A stretch of DNA of 64,000 nt from Pseudoalteromonas luteoviolacea S2607 (GCF_001625575.1 NZ_AUXV01000001.1:62001-126000); one strand, 5' to 3'; shown: positions 16,168 through 24,361, numbered from the stretch's first letter. Made by a program: numbers and translations. Notes: generated from the letters alone by a model not told the origin.

Positions 16168-16934
16168 TAATTTTCACATCTTACCAACTTCTCAGTGCAA
16201 TGCCCTTCAGGCCATTCTGACTGCTTCCAGCAAAATGAATTGTCATCTTTTAGAATTAAGTCCCATAGGAACATTTCACCTTCTTCCGTTTTTTGTGTTT
16301 CATTAATAACTATTGTTCTAAGAAACTTATCACCCTCGGCAAGAATAGAATAAACAATTCTATCGTAAGTCTCTTCACTTGTAGTTAACTTCAAACCTGA
16401 TTGAGAACTGTGGTACATTTTACTACCGGTGTCATTGAAGGTGATTGTTATAGAATGCTCTGGCGCACACTTATTTTTTTGTGAAGCCCAATCCCATTTC
16501 CCAGCTAAAACACTTCTAATATCATCTTCTTGAACATTAAAATAAACTTCCGCAGTACCATAGCCTTCTATTCCCATTTCCGCATACCAATCACCTGCCT
16601 TATTTACACTTTTATCAAGGTAATGGGAGCACCAAAAAGACAAGTTACCCCCATCTGATTCATATGTATTATGCTGCGAATTAACTATATTTCGTTTTCC
16701 ATCATATATAACACAGCTGTATCGATATTTTCCGGCAGGTAAATTCCACTCTGAATAGACATAAAAATGTTCATGGTCCAATTTTATTGTGTCAATTTTA
16801 TCGACTGGAAGTCCACTTGAATCTAAACCACTAGTTACAAAAACACGATAACCACCAACATGATCAACATTTTTTGCCATTGAATAACCCGAGCTTAAAA
16901 AAACTAAAGCTAGAGAAAATATTATACTTTTCAT
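16167..16934 (-). CDS. Cassette: exported hypothetical protein
   Basis: 255 residues from the ATG at 16934. MKSIIFSLALVFLSSGYSMA is a signal peptide. The mature protein has two beta-rich parts; the second (from about residue 155, GKWDWASQKNKCAPEHSITI) is lipocalin-like in pattern, with Cys residues near its end (SFCWKQSEWPEGHCTEK). Periplasmic or secreted; role unknown. Confidence 0.6.
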   Translation of the reverse strand: MKSIIFSLALVFLSSGYSMAKNVDHVGGYRVFVTSGLDSSGLPVDKIDTIKLDHEHFYVYSEWNLPAGKYRYSCVIYDGKRNIVNSQHNTYESDGGNLSFWCSHYLDKSVNKAGDWYAEMGIEGYGTAEVYFNVQEDDIRSVLAGKWDWASQKNKCAPEHSITITFNDTGSKMYHSSQSGLKLTTSEETYDRIVYSILAEGDKFLRTIVINETQKTEEGEMFLWDLILKDDNSFCWKQSEWPEGHCTEKLVRCEN

Positions 16935-16949
16935 AAAACTCCATTTTGA

Positions 16950-17038
16950 GCCTAACCTGCTAGATGCTTGGTTAAAATTTAGCGAATAATGAGCGTCAGC
17001 CAAGCCTTAGAAGCCATTTTTGATGCATTTTGTTATTC
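16950..17038 (-). repeat. attC site
   Basis: Boxes GCCTAAC and GTTATTC, 89 bases; arms AAATTTAGCGAATAATGAGC and CAGCCAAGCCTTAG. Confidence 0.7.
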
Positions 17039-17491
17039 GCGCGCTGATTCAATGCTTTTCTCAATACAGTGAAAAAAATACCAGTAATAAACAGGTACGA
17101 GCGCAAAATGAAAAATCGCGAGGTAAGTATAAGACGTTTCCAAAATACCATAAAGTAAGAGCAATACAAAGTATATTACCCAAAACCCAACGGTAGCTCG
17201 CATAGTAGCTGGAAATCCAAGGACAACAAATAGCTCTAATGGAGATATTTTTCCCTCTATGCTCTTTGTGGAATTATAAATTTTTGCGACATAAAAGTAG
17301 ACTATGAAAGCAGCAGGAATGTATGAAGCAAAGCCAAGCGCGTCTAACCTCCAACCAATAAAATAGGCTAAAACGCCTTGTGAAAAGAGTCCTAAATATA
17401 GCGTCGCCAGATAGTATTTTACTTTTTGCCAGTCATGAATATTATCCTCAATGAGCTCCTTAGCTAGCGATTTGAGGTTCCAAAAATACAT
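17033..17491 (-). CDS. Cassette: integral membrane protein, four helices
   Basis: 152 residues from the ATG at 17491 (AAGGAAG ribosome binding site). Hydrophobic segments at about residues 28-48, 55-72, 84-110 and 118-140. No charged catalytic motif. Unknown function. Confidence 0.6.
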   Translation of the reverse strand: MYFWNLKSLAKELIEDNIHDWQKVKYYLATLYLGLFSQGVLAYFIGWRLDALGFASYIPAAFIVYFYVAKIYNSTKSIEGKISPLELFVVLGFPATMRATVGFWVIYFVLLLLYGILETSYTYLAIFHFALVPVYYWYFFHCIEKSIESARE

Positions 17492-17515
17492 AGATACTTC
17501 CTTACACAAAAAAGC

Positions 17516-17618
17516 GTAAAACGCTTGCCGTAAACAGCACAAAATAGCAGGCTAAAATTAGCGACGAAGGAGCACAAGCCTGCTGTTTTGTGTACCCAAT
17601 TTATTTAATTTGTTATAT
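17516..17618 (-). repeat. attC site
   Basis: Boxes GTAAAACGC and GTTATAT, 103 bases, arms AAAATTAGCGACGAAGGAGC and CAAGCCTGCTGTTTTGTG. Confidence 0.85.
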
Positions 17619-17628
17619 TCCCTGACAC

Positions 17629-17925
17629 TCAAAAGTAAAGGCTATCTTTAGCAAGCTGCTCTTGCAGTACTTCTAGAGAGTCATAAGATCTCGTTTCAGG
17701 ATAAGGCAATACTTCTTTCTTTTGTGACCAAGTTAAATGAACAATATAAAACTTATTGTCACAAACGACTAAAACACCGTCTTTGTCTTCTCGCTTTGCG
17801 AGTATTTTAGTGCTTTTGCCATACAAATCATGACCAACAGGTAATTCGGTTGCTATCTCAGTTAACAGTACTGCTTCGTGTGCAGAGCTGTAATCTTCAA
17901 TATCGCTCCAGGGTTCAGAGTACAT
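17629..17925 (-). CDS. Cassette: hypothetical protein
   Basis: 98 residues: MYSEPWSDIEDYSSAHEAVL, then GHDLYGKSTKILAKREDKDG, then FYIVHLTWSQKKE. A GGAGAA ribosome binding site supports the start. The pattern of a helix followed by a small beta sheet with VHLTWS is a recurring cassette type; function unknown. Confidence 0.65.
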   Translation of the reverse strand: MYSEPWSDIEDYSSAHEAVLLTEIATELPVGHDLYGKSTKILAKREDKDGVLVVCDNKFYIVHLTWSQKKEVLPYPETRSYDSLEVLQEQLAKDSLYF

Positions 17926-17939
17926 AGTTCTCCATGGGA

Positions 17940-18042
17940 ATATAACGCCGCGTTAAACGGCTCAGTAATAGTTGTCTAAAATGTGAAGCGGAGTAAAACC
18001 AGCCAACTGAAATTTTGCTCGCTTTTAAACTGTTTGTTAGAT
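17940..18042 (-). repeat. attC site
   Basis: Boxes ATATAACGCC and GTTAGAT, 103 bases, nearly the same as the site at 15580. Confidence 0.88.
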
Positions 18043-18047
18043 AACGA

Positions 18048-18566
18048 TTATTCAACTAGGTCAATATCATAGATCACACTCAAATTATCGGATTTTGTGC
18101 AAACATGTTTAACGGCTCTAGATCCAATGGTCGGTGAATTACTACACACGACGTGTTGAGATTTCATTCCATACCTTAGAATGTATTCCTCTACAATTTT
18201 ATCTATTTTTTTCTGAAACTCGGGATCGGCTGCATTATAAAAAGCTCTGTATTGATCAGACCACTCTTCAGTCTCTATTTCAGTGGCTACACCGAGCCAC
18301 CCCATACCTAACAAAGTAGATTGCTCAACGTGGTGGCCTTTCAAGAACATAAATGCCAATGTATATTGCGCACCTTTGTATCCCCAAGCTGCTGGTGTCT
18401 TTAAAAGCTCAAACGCCTGTGCATATTCTTCTTTTTGATATTTCTTTATTCCATTTATTTCATCTAACTCAAGTGAAAGTTGTGTTTTGCGAATAACATT
18501 ATTTGACTGGCACCCAAACAAAAAGATAAAACATGAAAAAAATATTATAAGAAACCTAAAACCCAT
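18048..18566 (-). CDS. Cassette: lipoprotein with Sel1-like repeat
   Basis: 172 residues. The signal ends in a lipobox, FLFGC, at about residue 19. Residues ~45-95 (EEYAQAFELLKTPAAWGYKG, then AQYTLAFMFLKGHHVEQSTL) are one or two Sel1/TPR-like repeats. The C-terminal third has a Cys pair. A GGAG ribosome binding site is present. Probably anchored in the outer or inner membrane; function unknown. Confidence 0.7.
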   Translation of the reverse strand: MGFRFLIIFFSCFIFLFGCQSNNVIRKTQLSLELDEINGIKKYQKEEYAQAFELLKTPAAWGYKGAQYTLAFMFLKGHHVEQSTLLGMGWLGVATEIETEEWSDQYRAFYNAADPEFQKKIDKIVEEYILRYGMKSQHVVCSNSPTIGSRAVKHVCTKSDNLSVIYDIDLVE

Positions 18567-18594
18567 TTTTTACTCCAAAGGTCGATTCATAATT

Positions 18595-18697
18595 ACTTAA
18601 CTCCGCAATATGGAGCCCACAATTGCTTGGCTAAAATTAGCAACAATGGAGAGCACGCCGAGCTTTTTGCGCCCATTTGTTTAGACGCTTGTTATAC
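18595..18697 (-). repeat. attC site
   Basis: Boxes ACTTAACTCC and GTTATAC, 103 bases. Confidence 0.75.
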
Positions 18698-19006
18698 GTT
18701 GTTTAATGGTTTACCTTCTAGAGATGGTAAACCTAGGCTGACACGTTTTTGGTTGGAAAGCCACCAATACAAATCAGAATGCTGGTAGGTGTTTTACGCC
18801 CAAAAGCTTGGGGGTTCATGATATACAACTTCATCCTCTAAACCAAAAACGTCTTTAGTACATCAATGTCGATTTACTCTCAATACGGCTTCTTCTTCGC
18901 AAATCGAGTAAAGTATGATCATTTCTTTACCTATATCTTGGCAAAAACCCTGTTGCCTCAGCATCGTAAACCCTAAATGAAAAGTTCGCTATTCCCTCCT
19001 GGACGT
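18698..19006. other. Decayed cassette without a clear gene
   Basis: 309 bases between two attC sites. The best minus-strand frame starts MLRQQGFCQDIGKEMIILYS and stops after 33 codons. Short frames in other phases follow. It looks like a gene broken by several indels. Confidence 0.35.
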
Positions 19007-19102
19007 GTAGCCCCAATGAGAGACAAATACCAGTTGGCTAAAATCGTGAGCGGAGTGAACACAGCCAACTGTTAGGTGCCCAGCTTAATTGGCTTCTTGC
19101 GT
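19007..19102 (-). repeat. Degenerate attC site
   Basis: The body matches the 27.45 kb site (CCCAATGAGAGACAAATA), but the left box has become GTGTAGC and the right box CTTGCGT. It merges with the 3' end of the lipoprotein gene. Confidence 0.6.
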
Positions 19103-19417
19103 GCACTTATACTTGCCATGCAATGCTGATTCAAAACATTTTCCATCAGCACATATATCAATCATTTCATATAACTCAATAAGTTGATAATTATACCCTC
19201 TACACTTTTCAGTAGCCCTGAAATGAAAAAAATGCTCTAAGACTTCACGACTATGATTTTGCGTAGATATAATTTTTAATACATTAACACCATTTTCAAA
19301 AGTCGTTTCATCATAACCTTCTTCGTATGAACCAAACTTCACAGGCTTATAGTTAAAACCTGTCGGTACTGAACAACCAAAGGTAGAGAGAATCACCAAA
19401 AATAGAAAATTTCGCAT
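19085..19417 (-). CDS. Cassette: small lipoprotein
   Basis: 110 residues from the ATG at 19417; a GTG two codons upstream is possible. The signal ends in LSTFGC, a lipobox. The mature part KFGSYEEGYDETTFENGVNV, then RATEKCRGYNYQLIEL resembles the CC0125/CC1285 lipoprotein pattern (GYxE, then RAxExCxxxGY), a family of unknown role. Two further Cys lie near the C-terminus. Confidence 0.65.
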   Translation of the reverse strand: MRNFLFLVILSTFGCSVPTGFNYKPVKFGSYEEGYDETTFENGVNVLKIISTQNHSREVLEHFFHFRATEKCRGYNYQLIELYEMIDICADGKCFESALHGKYKCTQEAN

Positions 19418-19421
19418 GTAC

Positions 19422-19524
19422 ACCTAACGCCCGTCTAAGCGGCGGATAATAGCAGGCTAAAATTACCGGCGAAGGAGCGCAAGCCTGCTGTTTTGCGTCC
19501 TTCTGCTTGAGGCGTTTGCTATGT
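19422..19524 (-). repeat. attC site
   Basis: Boxes ACCTAACGCCC and GCTATGT, 103 bases. Confidence 0.82.
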
Positions 19525-19989
19525 GTTTTTTACACACTCAATGTAAACATCTGGAACGCTGATAGAGTTGTCATCAAACAACAATTTTTCAAACGAAACA
19601 TTGTTTATATGGTAACCATGCTCATTTAGTAGTTTATTAAGCGTTTTATACAATGTTGTACTTTTAAGAGCATCAACAAATAGCGGTTCAACCAAGTTTG
19701 GTTGTTTAGTTAAATCACCTTTCCAATAGGGAAATTTATCGCGGTAAAAGTTAAATATCTCTGAGTTGGTATTTTCTGAAGATTCACCAATGAGCCTCAC
19801 ATAGAATTCTTTACGGCTAATTTTTATTACGGAGAAAACTTCTTCAAGTGAGCTTGCATTACTTGGATAAAGAGCTAGCTCCATGCTAGGAGCGGCACCG
19901 TATTGGTTAAAACTAGTTAATTTTACTTCAGTGCTACAAGAAAATGCGCTGAAAAATAAGCTCAAGATCAACAGTGAATATTTGATAAT
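19519..19989 (-). CDS. Cassette: probable lipoprotein with an unusual start
   Basis: About 156 residues. The frame (IIKYSLLILSLFFSAFSCST) is a good lipoprotein signal with lipobox SAFSC, but no ATG, GTG or well-placed TTG starts it. TAGGAG stands five bases upstream of an ATT at 19989, so either ATT is used or an original ATG was mutated. The mature protein includes EFYVRLIGESSENTNSEIFN and ends VYIECVKNT. No family recognised. Confidence 0.5.
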   Translation of the reverse strand: MIKYSLLILSLFFSAFSCSTEVKLTSFNQYGAAPSMELALYPSNASSLEEVFSVIKISRKEFYVRLIGESSENTNSEIFNFYRDKFPYWKGDLTKQPNLVEPLFVDALKSTTLYKTLNKLLNEHGYHINNVSFEKLLFDDNSISVPDVYIECVKNT

Positions 19990-19997
19990 GCAATCTC

Positions 19998-20155
19998 CTA
20001 AAACGCATGCCGCCCCTATAACAGGCAGACAATGCTCTGGTTGCTTTGAGTTATTTGGGTTATTTGGGAGCGCAGCGCCAACACAAAGTAACCGGAGTGT
20101 TGAGCGCCCAGCGCACGCGAAAATTGTGCGCTGATGTTGACTTGCCTTGTTAGAT
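19998..20155 (-). repeat. attC site, enlarged (158 bases)
   Basis: From CTAAAACGC to GTTAGAT. It holds an unusual arm with GTTATTTGGGTTATTTGGG and GGAGCGCAGCGCCAACACAA, then GCGCCCAGCGCACGCG. A second CTATAAC box at about 20015 suggests two sites merged. Confidence 0.6.
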
Positions 20156-20160
20156 AGTCT

Positions 20161-20417
20161 TTACGACCATTCATTGTCATTAACACCAAATAGTTCATTG
20201 GCAGATTCTTTTGCACCTTCTAACGTATCATAGCAGTAGTCTGCAGTACTAAACCCATCGGGGCTAATTAGTCAGAAATAGCCATTCTCTGGGTTTCCAT
20301 GTATTTCAAGATGAACGTCACACTCTATAGGATTAGCTCCAGTTCTCTGATGCGGGGCCATATCCAAGCATTACCAATCGTCCAAATAGGAACCACCTTA
20401 TTGGCGCTATGACTCAT
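20161..20417 (-). pseudogene. Cassette: hypothetical protein gene broken by frameshift and stop
   Basis: An ATG at 20417 starts MSHSANKVVPIWTIGNAW. The frame is lost near 20330-20370 and resumes as GANPIECDVHLEIHGNPENG YF, stop, LISPDGFSTADYCYDTLEG and then AKESANELFGVNDNEWS to a stop at 20161. The in-frame TGA is near 20270. The pieces form a coherent ~85-residue protein of a type I recall from cassette arrays; function unknown. Confidence 0.6.
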
Positions 20418-20433
20418 CCTCTTACACCTAAAC

Positions 20434-20531
20434 AGCTAACGCCTTGCTTAATCGGCGCAAAATAGCAGGCTAAAGTTAGCAACAAAGGAGCGCAAGCCCG
20501 CTGTTTTGCGTCTTTGGCTAAAGTGTTAGTT
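20434..20531 (-). repeat. attC site
   Basis: Boxes AGCTAACGCC and GTTAGTT, 98 bases. Confidence 0.82.
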
Positions 20532-20922
20532 ATAACTTCGAATACCCCAAAACTTTATATCCCGTAGGAGTTTGTCTAATTGGAAACTTCGCAATAGCAG
20601 TAAGATGCTCAATTAAGCTTCCTACCTTGTAGTTTTCGTCACACGTAAACTCTAACCACTCAATCTCTTTATAAATAGATGGTTCAATAAACCAATAATC
20701 ATCAACATGCTCCGCAAACTGCTCTGAATACGAGGTTTTTATTTGGTCATTGTTAACCAACTTATAAGTTATTCGATAGCTTAGCTGCTCAAATGATGCC
20801 GCCGCCTTAAGCAATTTAACCCATTTTGCATTACTCATATAGGAAACAGAAAACTTGCGAGCAATTACCGAATCTAATCGTTGATAAGATTTAGCTAATT
20901 TTTCTTCCTGAACTTTAGTCAT
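20530..20922 (-). CDS. Cassette: hypothetical protein
   Basis: 130 residues: MTKVQEEKLAKSYQRLDSVI, then MSNAKWVKLLKAAASFEQLS, then WFIEPSIYKEIEWLEFTCDE. The KW-containing helix followed by a Tyr-rich strand and an EIEWLEF strand resembles small cassette families with an alpha/beta fold, but I cannot assign one. Start supported by GAGG. Confidence 0.6.
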   Translation of the reverse strand: MTKVQEEKLAKSYQRLDSVIARKFSVSYMSNAKWVKLLKAAASFEQLSYRITYKLVNNDQIKTSYSEQFAEHVDDYWFIEPSIYKEIEWLEFTCDENYKVGSLIEHLTAIAKFPIRQTPTGYKVLGYSKL

Positions 20923-20936
20923 GGCCTCAAAAGTAG

Positions 20937-21038
20937 TTATAACGCCCTGTTATGGGGCGAATTAAGCCTGGCAATGCTAGCGAAGAATGAGCGCCAGCCA
21001 AGCATTAAGGCGCCCATCCAATAAACAGCTTGTTATAT
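20937..21038 (-). repeat. attC site
   Basis: Boxes TTATAACGCC and GTTATAT, 102 bases. The gene to its left runs through it before stopping. Confidence 0.8.
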
Positions 21039-21268
21039 CTTTTTTTAGTTTCAACATCTTTATTCTCAAGAAGTTTGAAAGTTTCTTCTACGAAAATCGG
21101 TACGTATTCATCCAGCATTTCGTTCCTTTTTCCTAGAATCTGTTTCGACAGTTTGGATACTTTTTTCTTATCAACCACACCCAGCTCAGTTAACACATTA
21201 AGATACCTATTGCATGTATCAGTCATCCACATATCTAAATGGCTTTCAAGACTAACTACTTTCTCCAT
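21005..21268 (-). CDS. Cassette: hypothetical helical protein
   Basis: 87 residues from the second Met: MEKVVSLESHLDMWMTDTCN, then LTELGVVDKKKVSKLSKQIL. The last ~13 residues (KKRYNKLFIGWAP) are encoded by the attC itself, so the C-terminus depends on the neighbouring site. Possible short helical regulator; no DNA-binding motif is certain. Confidence 0.55.
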   Translation of the reverse strand: MEKVVSLESHLDMWMTDTCNRYLNVLTELGVVDKKKVSKLSKQILGKRNEMLDEYVPIFVEETFKLLENKDVETKKRYNKLFIGWAP

Positions 21269-21286
21269 GCGCCTCACCTATTTGAA

Positions 21287-21391
21287 ACATAACGAACCCA
21301 ATAAGGGGCCGATAAATGCTTGGCTAAACTACTTAGCGAAGTGGAACTGAGCCAAGCTTTAGCAGTCCCTCGCCCAATTAGTTTGTTACTC
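21287..21391 (-). repeat. attC site
   Basis: Boxes ACATAACGAACC and GTTACTC, 105 bases. Confidence 0.78.
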
Positions 21392-21715
21392 GGTTCTATC
21401 GATAGATATTTGTACATTTGTGGCGCCAGATATATTTGGTTTATTTGACCATGCCACTAGCTCTTCTTCAATAGAACTAAATATTTGCCAGCCACGAGCA
21501 ACTCTTTGACCCAAGGCCAATACAAAATAGACCGAGTCTGACCATTCAGTAGTTGGGAGCTCGGTATTAAATGAATAAGTCACCCCTCCTTTATGGTATG
21601 GCTGGATTAGTATGTTATCAGCCTCAAGACCAATTTCATCGTGAAACCACTTGGCGACTTTTAATACAGATTTTTCTTTCTCAGACTCTGTAAATATTTT
21701 CCAATGTAGATGCAT
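21386..21715 (-). CDS. Cassette: hypothetical protein
   Basis: 109 residues: MHLHWKIFTESEKEKSVLKV, then KWFHDEIGLEADNILIQPYH, then SVYFVLALGQRVARGWQIFS. It looks like an alpha/beta protein. The start codon overlaps the attC box and there is no good ribosome binding site, because the upstream attC has lost its left half. Confidence 0.55.
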   Translation of the reverse strand: MHLHWKIFTESEKEKSVLKVAKWFHDEIGLEADNILIQPYHKGGVTYSFNTELPTTEWSDSVYFVLALGQRVARGWQIFSSIEEELVAWSNKPNISGATNVQISIDRTE

Positions 21716-21782
21716 AACTATTTCGCGAAACTAGCCAACTGAGTTTTGTCCACTTTTAACGGTTTGTTATGTGTTTTTGACA
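21712..21782 (-). repeat. Truncated attC site (71 bases)
   Basis: GCATAAC and GTTATGT boxes remain. The body begins in the middle of the usual sequence (GCGAAACTAGCCAACTGAG), so the left ~35 bases of the standard site are deleted. Confidence 0.6.
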
Positions 21783-22087
21783 CGTTTCCCACGTAGCCTA
21801 GCTTTACATTCAGAATCACTCAAAATGAGAATAAACCTTCTTATTTCATAGTGTTGATTACTTAACCTATACCCAGAATTTGATAATTGATTAAAAAACT
21901 CATCCCAGTCCATGACTGTACCACTAGAGTATGTTTTTTGGTAATCATAAAAGAAATCACGATGCTCAGAAAATGTTTCTAGTGAAGTGAACTCACAATC
22001 CATCCACGGTTGCTCAGAGCCGACAATTTCCAATTCCGCAATTACAGTCGAATGGCACGTTAATTGAAGGAACTTACTACAATTCAA
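21767..22087 (-). CDS. Cassette: hypothetical protein
   Basis: 106 residues from a TTG with a clear AAGGA ribosome binding site: LNCSKFLQLTCHSTVIAELE, then SGTVMDWDEFFNQLSNSGYR. The VMDWDEFF segment and short beta strands give an alpha/beta look. The stop is supplied near attC. Unknown. Confidence 0.55.
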   Translation of the reverse strand: MNCSKFLQLTCHSTVIAELEIVGSEQPWMDCEFTSLETFSEHRDFFYDYQKTYSSGTVMDWDEFFNQLSNSGYRLSNQHYEIRRFILILSDSECKARLRGKRVKNT

Positions 22088-22129
22088 ATGAATTTCCTTA
22101 GGATATGAATAATGCGCTAAATATGTATC

Positions 22130-22412
22130 TTACATCTCAGCATCATGAATTTCAGTACCAAAGACCAAGTCAATTTAGAACAAAAAACAGTCAGCCAACT
22201 TGTCCAAAGGTTATCATCAACATTTCCAGATGCAACAAGATAACTGGTTCACTTGAAGCCATTATGTGCTTTTCGTCACCAAACTTACCATACCAGAATG
22301 GCCAATCTGGAGCGCTTAACCAACCATCCATACTCGCGCAAATTGCTTTAACACATTGATTATATTCATAAATTTAAAATGACGTGAGATTTAGAGTTAT
22401 AGATTTTTCCAT
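22130..22412 (-). pseudogene. Cassette: gene with one nonsense and two single-base losses
   Basis: ATG at 22412 starts MEKSITLNLTSF, then TAA, then in frame IYEYNQCVKAICASMDGWLS and APDWPFWYGKFGDEKHIMAS. A lost base at 22247 (GAACC where GAAACC keeps the frame) leads to TSYLVASGNVDDNLWTSWLT. A second loss near 22170 leads to FGTEIHDAEM and the stop at 22130. The rebuilt protein is about 93 residues and looks like a recurring cassette family ending in EIHDAEM. Confidence 0.55.
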
Positions 22413-22457
22413 ATCTCTATCCAGTTGTACGTCACTTGAGAAACACAAATACCCCTC

Positions 22458-22488
22458 GCATAACGGGCTAATAATGCGTTTGTTATAT
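22458..22488 (-). repeat. Mini-attC (31 bases)
   Basis: GCATAAC and GTTATAT boxes separated by 17 bases (GGGCTAATAATGCGTTT). Confidence 0.55.
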
Positions 22489-22698
22489 ACCTTGAACTTT
22501 ACAACCTATTTCGTCTGTTTGCTCAACACTTTCAGTAACAATAACCTCATCAAATTTTACTTCACTTGCAAAAGATACTTTCCCGTAAATATGCTTACTA
22601 GTTCTAACTTTTTCGCCCAAGAAGGTATCACTTTTAGCGTTTTTTACAGAGTCAATTATACTCTGAGCAAAGTTTAACAGCTCCTTTTCGCTGCCCAT
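22483..22698 (-). CDS. Cassette: hypothetical protein
   Basis: 71 residues from MGSEKELLNFAQSIIDSVKN; then FLGEKVRTSKHIYGKVSFAS, VKFDEVIVTE and DEIGCKVQGI. It has one helix then a small beta sheet. From memory it resembles an Imm32-like immunity fold, but this is weak. The gene is flanked by a mini-attC on its left and a hairpin on its right. Confidence 0.5.
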   Translation of the reverse strand: MGSEKELLNFAQSIIDSVKNAKSDTFLGEKVRTSKHIYGKVSFASEVKFDEVIVTESVEQTDEIGCKVQGI

Positions 22699-22713
22699 TA
22701 AATAGGCCTCATG

Positions 22714-22740
22714 CCGACCCAATGGCGCTTACTGGGTCGG
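22714..22740. repeat. Hairpin in place of an attC
   Basis: CCGACCCA, 11-base loop, TGGGTCGG. CTTATAGCG at 22752 may be the remnant of the right attC box, so this may be a remodelled attC; it could also act as a terminator. Confidence 0.4.
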
Positions 22741-22763
22741 ATTCATTGGATTCTTATAGCGAC

Positions 22764-23147
22764 CTATAGTACTTCAAGTTCTCGGGATTTGACGTCTAAA
22801 CGATGAACTCGAATAAGACCGTCTTTAGTTTCTGCGGTAAATCTTACTTGATGCTGAGTATCCATTTCGCTTTGGTAGATACCCTCGGTCCAAAGGATAT
22901 CTTCTGGGTCTGTACCAAGCTCATAAGAAGACCCGTCCTCAATGAAAAAAATAGCTATACCGCAGCCTGAAACAGCAACAAACTCTTCATGTGTTGATAT
23001 GAGACCTGAGGATGGATCTCCATAACAACAAGAAATGTGTACGTCTTTCCTGTCAGGAACGTTCTTGCACTTTAAGTAGCTACTTTCATAGCACGAATAA
23101 AGCCTGAAATTATCACTCTCAAAAAGAAGTCGGTTGCTCGGATTCAT
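22764..23147 (-). CDS. Cassette: hypothetical protein
   Basis: 127 residues: MNPSNRLLFESDNFRLYSCY, then VHISCCYGDPSSGLISTHEE, then GCGIAIFFIEDGSSYELGTD. The family is unknown to me. It is beta-rich and acidic, with several Cys. Intact between the hairpin and a good attC. Confidence 0.6.
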   Translation of the reverse strand: MNPSNRLLFESDNFRLYSCYESSYLKCKNVPDRKDVHISCCYGDPSSGLISTHEEFVAVSGCGIAIFFIEDGSSYELGTDPEDILWTEGIYQSEMDTQHQVRFTAETKDGLIRVHRLDVKSRELEVL

Positions 23148-23154
23148 GAATTAG

Positions 23155-23258
23155 CTATAACGTCCGCCTAAGCGGCAAATAAAGGCTGGTTAAACTTTGT
23201 CAGGTACGAGCACAAACCAACCTTTATGTGTCCGATTACCTTGAGGCATTTGTTATGT
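23155..23258 (-). repeat. attC site
   Basis: Boxes CTATAACGTCC and GTTATGT, 104 bases. Confidence 0.8.
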
Positions 23259-23564
23259 TTACTCTTCTAAGTGCCAACCAACAATATCACCGACATCATC
23301 ATAGACATTAAAAATAACTTCGCAATCACAAAACCCGCCATGTTCATTTAACCAAGGAATTATTTTATCTGGATTTAAATTACGACTAATTAAAAAATCC
23401 GTTGTTTCTCTGAGGGTGTGATCACAATTTGGATCATTTTCTCTATTTAGAAACGATAGGAGCTCTTTCAATAATTCAATTGATAACGGCAATGAAGCAA
23501 TTAATTTTTTATGTTCATTTTGCTTGAACTGAGTTTTGAGTTTTTTCTTCTGTTCTTTGTCCAC
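23259..23564 (-). CDS. Cassette: DUF2695 protein
   Basis: 101 residues. A Lys-rich N-terminus (KKKLKTQFKQNEHKK) precedes the DUF2695 core: CDHTLRETTDFLISRNLNPD, then KIIPWLNEHGGFCDCEVIFN, with Cys residues in CDH and CDCEV. The family is widespread, short and of unknown function; the conserved Cys and His suggest metal binding. Intact gene. Confidence 0.72.
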   Translation of the reverse strand: MDKEQKKKLKTQFKQNEHKKLIASLPLSIELLKELLSFLNRENDPNCDHTLRETTDFLISRNLNPDKIIPWLNEHGGFCDCEVIFNVYDDVGDIVGWHLEE

Positions 23565-23582
23565 AAGCAGATCTCATAGTAA

Positions 23583-23675
23583 ACATAACACTTACAGCAA
23601 CAAGTTACTGGGCGCGAACTTTGCTTGCCTATAGCAAAATGCGTGAACGGAAATTTGTCTGACTGACTGTTTTTT
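23583..23675 (-). repeat. Degenerate attC site
   Basis: ACATAACACTT at the left and GTTTTTT at the right; the body barely resembles the family. Confidence 0.4.
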
Positions 23676-23682
23676 ATACTTT

Positions 23683-24341
23683 TTACCAGAATTTCCACCA
23701 AGGACTATTCTGAGTGCGTCTAAATCTTAGTAAGGGTACCTCTTCAGCTTCAAACAACCTGTCGTCAATACAACCTTCCAACTGATAACCATACATGCAG
23801 TTCAAAGCTTTCTCTCCTAGTTCCAGTGGGTGAAATGAGAACGAGTATTCCTCCCCGCCTTCATCTTGGTCTTCTGGATCTATTGCAGGATGTTTACCTT
23901 CCCAATACGGTTTCTCGAAGTCATATTGCTCTCCTACATCTTCTAGAATTCCACTATCGGGCGACAAACTTAATGCCCGTTTGATTTGTTTATTTTCCCA
24001 AACTGCAAATGCGAACCAACCAGAAGCACTGTGCATTGCATGCAATTGAATAGTACTCCCGAATTTCGTCGTTATAAACCGTTCAGGAATCTTCGTAGGG
24101 TAATCGATTCCAAATTCTGTAGCTGCGATTACAAGTACTCCGTTGTAATATCCTGCATATATTTCATCCTCTTCAAGGTTCGTAAACGACAAGTCGCCAT
24201 CTTCCAAAGGAATAAAACTATGATCAGGAAATAGCTCAGTTAAGCATTCCTTGGTTTTTCGATATCCAATTCAGGAATTGATTTTAATATCTCAGAAGCA
24301 CTACCTTCTGAGTATACAATCATCCATGTCTTAGCACCCAA
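23683..24341 (-). pseudogene. Cassette: DUF6928-like gene with frameshift
   Basis: AGGAGG followed by a TTG start at 24341 gives LGAKTWMIVYSEGSASEILK, then SIPELDIEK. At 24255-24259 one A is missing; restoring it gives TKECLTELFPDHSFIPLEDG, then DLSFTNLEEDEIYAGYYNGV and the long intact part to RRTQNSPWWKFW. The whole (about 220 residues) matches my memory of DUF6928-type proteins. A shorter product could start at an internal Met (MEDGDLSF) at 24207, but it would lack the N-terminal strand. Confidence 0.6.
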
Positions 24342-24361
24342 TTGAACCTCCTGAGCCGAAA

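Noticed and set aside
20016..20216. Minus-strand frame of 66 codons
   Set aside because: It is read through the enlarged attC and overlaps the 3' end of a clear pseudogene in another frame.
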